Source: Nitrospirota bacterium (GTDB taxonomy: Bacteria > Nitrospirota > Thermodesulfovibrionia > Thermodesulfovibrionales > JdFR-88). From it: a stretch of DNA of 29,694 bases. The stretch covers positions 1-29,694 of the forward strand of contig JAKAMR010000022.1 of the NCBI GenBank assembly GCA_021812785.1, given 5' to 3'. The notes beneath the pieces are model-generated. The model was given only the letters and a program-made list of their open reading frames with translations, was not told where the DNA came from and did no database searches. This document shows positions 23,765 to 29,694 of this stretch, piece after piece; position 1 is the first letter of the stretch, and every line of letters starts with the position of its first letter. The position numbers and the translations under genes are program-made.

Positions 23765-23875
23765 TGTCATTCCCGCAAGCGGAGCGAGCCGGAGGAAAAA
23801 TCCTCCTGAAAACAAAGAAAAAAACGATTCCACCCGATTTTATTCGTACAAAGAAAAAATCTGGCCGGAATGACA
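23765..23875. repeat. MITE-like inverted-repeat element
   Basis: About 111 bases flanked by terminal repeats TGTCATTCC (23765-23773) and GGAATGACA (23867-23875). They enclose no gene, only a perfect inner hairpin GGAGGA-AAAA-TCCTCC (23791-23806). Short elements ending in TGTCATTCC are common dispersed repeats in many bacteria. It lies in the intergenic space between the divergently placed regulator and fmdE-like gene ends. Confidence 0.5.
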
Positions 23876-24019
23876 GAAGAGAAGCTGAATATGGTTTTAC
23901 TAATGCATATCTTAATAAGTTTTAAGGATGGGACTTAAAGAGTGGGATTGTTTCAAAAGTTGAACACTATGCTTATTCTTCGCTGGAGAATTCTGTTCAG
24001 TAAACTGCGGGTCTGACCG

Positions 24020-25405
24020 TTACTTCTCCATATCCGAATCGGACACGGGGAAACCGTGCTCCTTCAGTTTCCGCCATAGCGTGCCCCTGCTTATACCCAG
24101 CTTCTTTGCTGCCTCTTTCTTCTTGCCTCCGGCCTCTTCAATCGCGCGCGCAATCAACTCCCTCTCGAACACCCTTACCTGCTCTGTCACGGAGAGATTA
24201 CCGCAAACCATTGTTTGGAGATTTTGTTTGGGCACCTCCCCTCTCATCTCGGCAGGCAGGCAGCAAGGGTCGATGGCATTTTCATTGCAGAAGGTCACCG
24301 CCATCTCCAGAGCGTGCTTCAGTTCCCTTATATTGCCGGGATAATCGTATGACAGCAGCATATCCATTGCCGCGGGGGAAATGGTGAGGCCGGACTTTCC
24401 GGCCTTCTCTTCGTACATCCCGAGGAAATGGTTGATGAGCAGAGGAATATCCTCTCTTCTTTCCCGCAAAGGCGGTATGGTCATCGGCAGTACATTGATC
24501 CTGTAGTAGAGGTCCTCCCTGAATCTGTTTGCCTTCACCTCATCCTTCAGACTCTTGCCTGTCGCATAGATGACTCTCACGTTTACGGTAAGTGATTCAT
24601 TACCTCCTAGGCGCTCAAAGGTCCTGCTTTCAAGGACCCTCAGCAATTTCGCCTGGACCGGCATCGGGATATCTCCTATTTCGTCCAGAAATATCGTACC
24701 GCTGTCCGCCATCTCGAATTTTCCCTTTCTCCTCTGGATTGCGCCGGTAAAGGCCCCTTTCTCATGGCCAAAAATCTCCGATTCGATGAGAGTGTCAGGA
24801 ATGGCTGCGCAGTTAATCTTGATGAACGGCTTGTCCTTTCTTGGGCTCAGATTATGAATCGCGTTTGCGACCAATTCCTTTCCGGTACCGCTTTCGCCGT
24901 AAATCATTACAGCGGAATCGGTCTTTGCGACAACGCTTATCTTTCCGAAAATCAGCCGCATCGCCGGACTGTCGCCGACTATATGCTCGAAGTCCTTGCA
25001 GTCCCTTATTTCCTCCTTGAGCCTGATATTTTCATTCTCGATCTCCCTATGCTTTATGAACCTGTTTATGACAAGCAGCAGTTCGTCGGGGTCAAAAGGT
25101 TTCGAGATATAGTCGTAAGCTCCTTTTCTCATCGCTTCGACCGCAGTTTTGACCTCCGCAAAAGCAGTGATCACTATTACCCCGGTATCCTGGGATATGT
25201 CCTTTACGGCTTTCAGCACATCTATGCCGCTGGTATCGGGAAGTCTAAGGTCGGTTATAACAATATCAAAGCTCTCGCCCTCGACAAGCTTTATCCCCTC
25301 TGTTCCGCTGGCAGCCGCCTTGACCTTGTAACCGTCGGCCTTGAGGGCATGGAAAAGTCCGAGGCGCATGGGGCGTTCATCTTCTATAAGCAGAATTTTA
25401 AACAT
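24020..25405 (-). CDS. Sigma-54-dependent response regulator (NtrC/AioR type)
   Basis: About 461 residues in three domains. The receiver (1-120) has phospho-acceptor Asp52 in [11 protein letters not shown]. The AAA+ domain (about 145-380) has Walker A GESGTGKE and the GAFTGA loop that contacts sigma-54. The C-terminal Fis-type helix-turn-helix reads [20 protein letters not shown]. It activates transcription from -24/-12 promoters after phosphorylation by the kinase at 25411; the stop of that gene overlaps the start region. Two such promoters and a palindrome lie at 18969-19232. The ATG at 25405 has AGGA four bases upstream, better than the TTG at 25417. The layout matches AioR/ArrR systems. 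Confidence 0.93.
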   Translation of the reverse strand: MFKILLIEDERPMRLGLFHALKADGYKVKAAASGTEGIKLVEGESFDIVITDLRLPDTSGIDVLKAVKDISQDTGVIVITAFAEVKTAVEAMRKGAYDYISKPFDPDELLLVINRFIKHREIENENIRLKEEIRDCKDFEHIVGDSPAMRLIFGKISVVAKTDSAVMIYGESGTGKELVANAIHNLSPRKDKPFIKINCAAIPDTLIESEIFGHEKGAFTGAIQRRKGKFEMADSGTIFLDEIGDIPMPVQAKLLRVLESRTFERLGGNESLTVNVRVIYATGKSLKDEVKANRFREDLYYRINVLPMTIPPLRERREDIPLLINHFLGMYEEKAGKSGLTISPAAMDMLLSYDYPGNIRELKHALEMAVTFCNENAIDPCCLPAEMRGEVPKQNLQTMVCGNLSVTEQVRVFERELIARAIEEAGGKKKEAAKKLGISRGTLWRKLKEHGFPVSDSDMEK

Positions 25406-25410
25406 ATGTC

Positions 25411-26895
25411 CTAACAAACCGGCAACTTGATCCTGAATATTGTCCCAGCGTCAATCTCGCTCTCGACCTCGATTGTCCCGCCGTGTTGCTCAACGATGCC
25501 CTTACTGACCGAGAGGCCGAGACCAGTCCCCTCCCCTACCGATTTTGTGGTAAAAAAAGGATCGAAGATATGCGGCACAACGTCGGGCGACATGCCTGTG
25601 CCGGTGTCCTTGATAAGGATTTCATAAAATCCATCCTTCCTGCCTGTTTCGATTGTCAGCACCCCGCCGCTGTCCATTGCCTGCATGGCGTTTATCATAA
25701 CATTCATGAAGACCTGTCCCATCTTGCTCTGGTCCATCGATATATCCGGCAGCTTCTCTTCAAAATCTCTGATTACAGTGATCCTCTTTTCTTCCGCCGC
25801 ATAATTTAATAACAACAACAGGCGATTCAAAAGGCCGTTCAGATCCGTCGGAGATTTTTCCGTAACTGTCATCTTCGAAAAATCAAGAAGTTGTTCAACG
25901 ATATTTTTTATTTTCTGGAGACAGTCGTTGATTAACTCTACATGCTCCTCTCTCGTTGCGTCGTCCATTTCCAATGTCATCAGGTTTTTGAAGCAGACTG
26001 TAATACCTCCGAGAGGATTGTTTATTTCATGCGCGACGCCCGAGGCAAGCCTGCCTATGGATACCATTTTTTCAGTCTGGCCGAGCACTTCCATGGTTTT
26101 CCTGCGCTCGATGCCAGCATCCCGCAGCCGCTGTATCATCCAGAGGAAGCTTTTTTGGAGTTTGCCCAGTTCATCGCGCCTGTCCGCCAGTTTAAAAACA
26201 TAATGTTCGATATCCCCATGGTCTTTAATGCCGTCCATTATCTGCGAAAGTTTCGTTACCGGTTTAGAGAGGAACCTCGCGCCGATGCTTGTAATCACTA
26301 TGGCAATGGCGTAAAACAGGGTAATGAGAAGGACGATTTCCTTTTTCAGGGCGGCAATGGAGGCCCGGGTCTCCTTTGTAGACAACCCGATCCTGAGGGC
26401 GCCCCAGGCCTTTGTGCTGATATTCAGCGGCGTCACGATGTCGAGGACGCGGTCTCCATTGAAATCCCCATCAGTGATCAACGTCTTCCGGGTTGAAACG
26501 GCCTTGAGCGTAACACTATCGTTGCAGTAACGCCCGTAACCATACCCGTCCAAGTTGCTGTATGAGAGGACCATTCCGTTTTTATCGGTAACCGCCGCAT
26601 ACCGTATTCTCTTGTCCCGTTTCATTAGATCTTCGATAAAGTAATCAATAAAATCAATGAGGTTCTGATTGTCCATCATGCCAAGCTCGTTATACACCAT
26701 GATATTCGTCAGCGTGAGACGGCTTATCTCTGCGATGGCCTTCCCCTGATTGACGATGTCCTGACGGTACATCCTCTCCTCCCGTGAGATGATGACAAGG
26801 CTCCCAATCAGGGCGAAAACAAAAATGCAAAAAGAGGCAACGAGAATGAATTTCCCTTGAAGACTGAACATCCATTGTTTGGCCTTTTGAAACAT
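25411..26895 (-). CDS. Membrane sensor histidine kinase (AioS/ArrS type)
   Basis: A 494-residue kinase. TM1 is at about 15-35; a periplasmic sensor domain of about 150 residues follows; TM2 is at about 186-206, then a HAMP-like linker. The HisKA motif GVAHEINNPLGG has His289. The C-terminal ATPase domain has NVMINAMQAM (N box), DTGTGMS (G1), DPFFTTK (F box) and GTGLGL (G2). It should phosphorylate the adjacent regulator. The sensor domain probably reads the state of the PhnD-like binding protein encoded just upstream (four bases between genes). Related kinases respond to arsenite, arsenate or tetrathionate; the stimulus here is unknown. Confidence 0.93.
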   Translation of the reverse strand: MFQKAKQWMFSLQGKFILVASFCIFVFALIGSLVIISREERMYRQDIVNQGKAIAEISRLTLTNIMVYNELGMMDNQNLIDFIDYFIEDLMKRDKRIRYAAVTDKNGMVLSYSNLDGYGYGRYCNDSVTLKAVSTRKTLITDGDFNGDRVLDIVTPLNISTKAWGALRIGLSTKETRASIAALKKEIVLLITLFYAIAIVITSIGARFLSKPVTKLSQIMDGIKDHGDIEHYVFKLADRRDELGKLQKSFLWMIQRLRDAGIERRKTMEVLGQTEKMVSIGRLASGVAHEINNPLGGITVCFKNLMTLEMDDATREEHVELINDCLQKIKNIVEQLLDFSKMTVTEKSPTDLNGLLNRLLLLLNYAAEEKRITVIRDFEEKLPDISMDQSKMGQVFMNVMINAMQAMDSGGVLTIETGRKDGFYEILIKDTGTGMSPDVVPHIFDPFFTTKSVGEGTGLGLSVSKGIVEQHGGTIEVESEIDAGTIFRIKLPVC

Positions 26896-26899
26896 TGCC

Positions 26900-27799
26900 T
26901 CAGGGTATTCTGACCCCTCTCCGCTTCAGATAATTTATTTTCCGGCGGATGGAATCATAATCGGAGTCCTTAGCCTCTGCAAAGCCAAATCTGAATTCCT
27001 TGTCGAACTGATTCAATACCTTGCGGTCTCCGGCATTGTTATAGTCTAGGGAAAGAAGGGCCTTCTTTATCGCCTTTACGACAAGGGGAGAGACATCCGC
27101 CCGCACGACTATGGGCAGCCCCGGGATCGGGTCGGAGATGTGTATGATCTTGAGCCCTTTTCCCTTGAACTTGTTTGCAACGGAATCTATCACCGCGCCC
27201 GCCTCGTATTCACCCCTCAAAATCTCTCTGGCAACTGCATCGTGGTATTTCAGGTTAACGTGTTTTGACAGGTCTTCCAGTCTTATCCTTCCCTTTGCGT
27301 AAAGTTCATAGAGCGGGATCAGGTTTCCAGATGTGGAACAGTCAGATGCAAACGCGACGGATTTGCCCTTGAGGTCTGAAATCCTGTTTATCTTCGTATT
27401 GCCTTCCTGTGTTATGAATACGCTCCTGTAGTAAGGCCTGCCGTCTCTTCCCAGAGGCTCCAAAATCGGGATTACATTAAATTGCCGTTTTGCCTCAAGA
27501 TAAGTTACACCGCCCAATAATGCAACCTGGACCTTGTTGGTTTTCAGGAATTTTATTATGTCCTCATAATTCTGGCTGAGCTTGAGCTCGAACCGGTACG
27601 GCGTGTGTTCTGAAAGATATTCCATAAGCGGCTGGTACTTCTGGTACATAACGAGAGGATGATAAAGAGTTATGGCGCTGAAATATACAATAGGTTTTTC
27701 ATATTTGCCAGCCGCAAGGGAAGAAATGGGGAAAACAATCATGGAAATAAGCAGGAAAATTGAGACGACACGCCTGGAATCCATCCCCCGGTAGCGCAT
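26900..27799 (-). CDS. PhnD-like periplasmic oxyanion-binding protein (sensor component X)
   Basis: A periplasmic binding protein of the phosphate/phosphonate type (PhnD-like). After a signal peptide (VVSIFLLISMIVFPISSLA) come family features: AITLYHPLVMYQKYQPLMEYL, VALLGGVTYLEAKRQF, and DLKGKSVAFASDCSTSGNLIPLYEL. No ABC permease or ATPase genes accompany it; the next genes are a kinase and a sigma-54 regulator. This is the arrangement of AioX/ArrX, where the binding protein senses arsenite or a related oxyanion and signals through the kinase. TtrS carries the same fold fused to the kinase. The start is uncertain: ATGs at 27799 and 27784 both leave an intact signal peptide, while the frame extends to a GTG at 27850. 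Confidence 0.88.
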   Translation of the reverse strand: MRYRGMDSRRVVSIFLLISMIVFPISSLAAGKYEKPIVYFSAITLYHPLVMYQKYQPLMEYLSEHTPYRFELKLSQNYEDIIKFLKTNKVQVALLGGVTYLEAKRQFNVIPILEPLGRDGRPYYRSVFITQEGNTKINRISDLKGKSVAFASDCSTSGNLIPLYELYAKGRIRLEDLSKHVNLKYHDAVAREILRGEYEAGAVIDSVANKFKGKGLKIIHISDPIPGLPIVVRADVSPLVVKAIKKALLSLDYNNAGDRKVLNQFDKEFRFGFAEAKDSDYDSIRRKINYLKRRGVRIP

Positions 27800-28011
27800 A
27801 AACAATATTATCTCTATCAAGGGGTTCTTGTCCATAGCAGGAGGCTGCACTGAGCATGAAAAAAATTATAACTCATAGCCCGGTCCGGAATGGGCCGTCC
27901 GGGGCGCCAACGCCATTGCATCCTTTATCAAATCCGGCCGCTTCGAGAATACCCGAGCCCCCGCACCGGCCGCCCCGCAATGACATTCTTTTTGGCATGT
28001 TGGCAGCCACA

Positions 28012-28254
28012 TTATTTTATTTTTTTTGCGACAATTCTCCAGTGATCGCCTTTATCTTCGGCGCTGATCAGTTCCTGGCCAACCTTCTTAAGCCATGCCG
28101 GCGCATCCACGCCGGTGTCCCTCCTCGATGAAAGCAACTCAATGACCGTTCCCACATTCTCGTATTTTATTGCCTCGATCAGCTTCATCAGAGGATCGGT
28201 ACATCATGTTAGTCCGCGGGCATCGATCACCTTGTCAATTTTTACGTCTGTCAT
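28012..28254 (-). CDS. TusA/SirA-like sulfur carrier, candidate selenoprotein (in-frame UGA)
   Basis: Eighty codons, starting at an ATG with GAGAGG nine bases upstream, with UGA as codon 17 (28204-28206). Before it: KIDKVIDARGLT; after it: CTDPLMKLIEAIKYE, VGTVIELLSS and PAWLKKVGQELIS. This is a TusA/SirA-like small sulfur-carrier domain, and the UGA falls at the active-site Cys position, just before Cys18. A hairpin immediately 3' (28173-28194) fits a bacterial SECIS element. SirA-like selenoproteins are known from metagenomes. The alternative is a point-mutated pseudogene, but the coding character continues unbroken after UGA and to a TAA at 28012. It belongs between the lipoprotein gene and the regulator set on the same strand. 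Its function is presumably delivery of sulfur or selenium. Confidence 0.65.
28173..28194 (-). promoter_or_regulatory. Candidate bacterial SECIS hairpin
   Basis: Read on the - strand: CCTC, a bulged T, GAT, a seven-base loop GAAGCTG, then ATC and GAGG. That is seven pairs with one bulged U. The loop begins with G and lies 17 bases after the UGA, within the 16-37 spacing reported for bacterial SECIS elements. The bulged U resembles that of E. coli fdhF. The stem is modest, so the call rests on position as much as on structure. Confidence 0.55.
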
Positions 28255-28302
28255 AATATCTTTCCTCTCTTTTTCGCCCCGACCGGGCGCCTGAATTCAG
28301 TC

Positions 28303-28644
28303 TCAACTGCATGGGGACCGGTTTATTTCGTATCCCTGAGCTTCAAAAGCCAATTGCAGGTTCTCTTTTTCATCGGGGGAAAGCAAGGCATAGAGGCCCT
28401 GCACCTTATCGGAGTTTGGCTCCACACAGTTATAGCGGTAGAAATCTTTTTTCAGGTTCGATGGCACCGAAGAACGAGCAAGCACCTCCTTTAAGTCCCC
28501 GCTTGCGCAGAGCATTTTATCTACCTGCCGGGTGCCGAAATAGTAGTCCCGCCCGTCCTTATAGAGCGTAAACCGGTTGGCGCTGCACCCAAGAAAAACG
28601 GCCACAGCCAAAATCAAAGCGGCAAGAAAAAATTTATGCTTCAT
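28303..28644 (-). CDS. Small lipoprotein of unknown function
   Basis: A 113-residue protein with a lipoprotein signal: positive MKHK start, hydrophobic core and lipobox VFLGCS (Cys about residue 20). The mature part is about 93 residues with several Cys (CASGD, YNCVEP, and a terminal Cys) and no recognised domain. A GGAGG site stands seven bases before the ATG. It lies upstream of the TusA-like gene on the same strand with a small GC-rich hairpin between (about 28273-28290). No homologous family is recognised. Surface attachment to the inner or outer membrane is expected; the residue after the Cys is Ser, which favours the outer membrane. Confidence 0.8.
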   Translation of the reverse strand: MKHKFFLAALILAVAVFLGCSANRFTLYKDGRDYYFGTRQVDKMLCASGDLKEVLARSSVPSNLKKDFYRYNCVEPNSDKVQGLYALLSPDEKENLQLAFEAQGYEINRSPCS

Positions 28645-28719
28645 TTCATGACCTCCACTGGATCTCCAATTCTCCCATTGTTTTCCTGAGCCTGCTCCGT
28701 TTCTTCTTTTATTTGTATG

Positions 28720-29409
28720 CTATCGCCGCCCGTAATACAGCCGGGCCAGCCACCCTGGGTCTACCCCGAAGAGATAAAGCGTCTTTATGGCCTGGTTCCT
28801 CATTACTGAAAAGAGGATACCGTCGGCCAGCATCTTCCTTGGGGAGGTCATGGCCCGGTCTTTCAGAATGCAGATATTCCCGCCGGACCTTTTTATGCGG
28901 TCCATAAGCTCAACGTCTTCCATGAGGGGAATTTCCCTGTAACCGCCGATTTCAAAGAAGTATTCCTTTTTCGTGAAGATGGCTTGATCCCCGTATGGGA
29001 CGCCCGTAAAACGTGCCCTTATACGGGACGCAAGCGCAAGGAAATCCAGAGCGGGGCCACTGGTGTCATATCCCATGCTGAAGGCCCCGGCATCGTGCGT
29101 TTCCAGGGTCTCCCGTATCTTGTCAAGAGCGCCATTTGGAAGCAGGGTGTCAGCATGCAGAAAGACAAGTATCCGGCCCTTCGCCGCCTTAGCACCGACA
29201 TTCATCTGCCTTCCTCGACCCTGAGGAGAGGAGATTTTCAGGATGCCGTCATAAGTGATGCTTTTCAAAGTGTCCTCTTCCCTGCTCCCGTCAACAACTA
29301 TTATTTCGCAGTCTTCCCCGCCAGGAAGTGACATAATATGCTCGATAAGCCCGTTTATTCTTTCTGACTCCCGAAGGACAGGCACTACGAAGGAAATGTC
29401 TCCTCTCAT
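28720..29409 (-). CDS. Family 2 glycosyltransferase, TIGR04283 type (arsenosugar/selenium-associated)
   Basis: About 229 residues, starting at MRGDISFVVPVLRE (29409). The GT-A fold features are present: the IIVVDGSREEDT nucleotide-binding end, GRGRQMNVGAKAAKGRILVFLHADT with the Asp motif HADT, PYGDQAIF, and MEDVELMDRI with acidic catalytic residues. These match the TIGR04283 group, named for arsenosugar biosynthesis and also found with rSAM/selenodomain clusters. A stray frame continues upstream into an unrelated ArsM-like piece, so the start at 29409 is preferred over the window edge. It lies next to remnants of a methyltransferase and a second transferase, both typical companions. Confidence 0.88.
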   Translation of the reverse strand: MRGDISFVVPVLRESERINGLIEHIMSLPGGEDCEIIVVDGSREEDTLKSITYDGILKISSPQGRGRQMNVGAKAAKGRILVFLHADTLLPNGALDKIRETLETHDAGAFSMGYDTSGPALDFLALASRIRARFTGVPYGDQAIFTKKEYFFEIGGYREIPLMEDVELMDRIKRSGGNICILKDRAMTSPRKMLADGILFSVMRNQAIKTLYLFGVDPGWLARLYYGRR

Positions 29410-29455
29410 GAGAAAAAACCTCTTGCCGAAGGGTCTATCCCCTGCTGAAATGCCA

Positions 29456-29554
29456 TCAGTCTTCGAATGTATCCAGATCCCGCAATTGCGGAAGGATGAA
29501 TATTTTATAGTCCGGCGGGAATTTGTCGATCGCCTTTTTGAATACCTCTTTATC
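29456..29554 (-). pseudogene. C-terminal remnant of a second transferase (TIGR04282/DUF2064-like)
   Basis: In a frame two bases off from the neighbouring pieces, 32 codons read DKEVFKKAIDKFPPDYKIFI then LPQLRDLDTFED and stop. The LP-x-L-R-D-x-DT-x-ED end is typical of the DUF2064 transferases that pair with TIGR04283 proteins. No start or upstream domain exists, so it is a fragment. The first residues could alternatively belong to the ArsM-like gene. Confidence 0.5.
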
Positions 29555-29694
29555 ACGCAATTGGAGATTATCAAATCCAGAGACTCATCATTAAAATGCT
29601 CACCCGCATTCTCGATGTAGTCCTGAATGAACCGCACGTTTGGCCTCTCGTATCCGAACCTTGCGGTCTGCTCCGGAATGTATCTGCGGGCCAC
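29550..29694 (-). pseudogene. Fragment of ArsM-like arsenite methyltransferase, cut by window edge
   Basis: About 48 residues entering from the window edge: RYIPEQTARFGY, NVRFIQDYIENA and DLIISNCVI. The GY-x-x-PNV-x-F and SNCVI motifs are those of the arsenite SAM methyltransferase core (family text SNCVINLSPDK). Immediately after SNCVI the family sequence stops and a different frame takes over, so the gene is broken here. Its 5' part lies outside the window, so whether a longer piece survives cannot be judged. Confidence 0.6.

Noticed and set aside
27856..28131. 91-codon + strand frame
   Set aside because: Pro-rich and irregular, overlapping the TusA-like gene on the other strand; judged a shadow.
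28273..28290. GC-rich hairpin CGCCC-GGTC-GGGGCG as a terminator
   Set aside because: On the - strand it is followed by A residues rather than T, and on the + strand no gene runs into it.
1..29694. CRISPR arrays, tRNA or rRNA genes
   Set aside because: No regularly spaced repeats and no tRNA or rRNA sequence were seen anywhere in the window.

Overview
The window looks like a chromosomal segment of an anaerobic, Gram-negative (diderm) bacterium that respires oxyanions or sulfur compounds. The style fits Nitrospirota or Desulfobacterota (inference from gene content; no rRNA or marker gene is present). Evidence for this lifestyle is two complete Tat-exported molybdenum (Moco) oxidoreductase operons, each with its own TorD/NarJ-type chaperone, several c-type cytochromes, an outer-membrane beta-barrel protein, and a full side-set of Moco genes (MOSC, mobBA, moaA, a MoeA-like protein, an FmdE-like protein).

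Left end (1-2536, + strand): a cobalamin riboswitch precedes a small Cys-rich protein. Then come an apparently truncated next gene, a class II Fic protein, and about 570 bases with no recognisable gene.

Central block (2537-18898, all - strand): reading in the direction of transcription, a TtrA-like Moco catalytic subunit is followed by a four-cluster Fe-S subunit, a polyferredoxin, a TorD chaperone, a diheme cytochrome, a large porin-like protein, a short PKD protein, a FecR/PKD protein, a YkgJ-type Cys-cluster protein and TatA. Next is a type II DMSO-reductase-family operon in the order alpha-beta-delta-gamma, as in selenate, chlorate and dimethylsulfide enzymes. Last are a small SHOCT membrane protein and a Met-rich diheme cytochrome. 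Neither operon encodes a NrfD/PsrC-type quinol module, so electrons probably pass through periplasmic cytochromes.

Control region (18899-19316): two convincing sigma-54 -24/-12 promoters point in opposite directions, one to the TtrA-like operon and one to MOSC-mobBA. A palindrome suited to an enhancer-binding protein lies between them. A matching three-gene regulator set is encoded at 24020-27799: a PhnD-like periplasmic binding protein, a histidine kinase and a sigma-54-dependent response regulator. This is the architecture of AioXSR/ArrXSR systems. My reading is that the binding protein senses an oxyanion and switches on both the enzyme and its cofactor supply.

Right part: mobBA is fused in one frame, but the linker looks frameshifted. 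The moaA operon (fmdE-like, moeA-like, moaA) ends in a TatA remnant. At 28012-28254 a TusA/SirA-like gene is interrupted by an in-frame UGA followed by a hairpin that fits a bacterial SECIS, so it may be an overlooked selenoprotein. The right edge holds a lipoprotein, a TIGR04283-type glycosyltransferase (arsenosugar/selenium-associated family) and a scar joining pieces of an ArsM-like methyltransferase and a second glycosyltransferase. The substrates of both Moco enzymes cannot be fixed from sequence alone; selenate, arsenate, tetrathionate or other sulfur compounds, and chlorate are the candidates suggested by family and neighbours.
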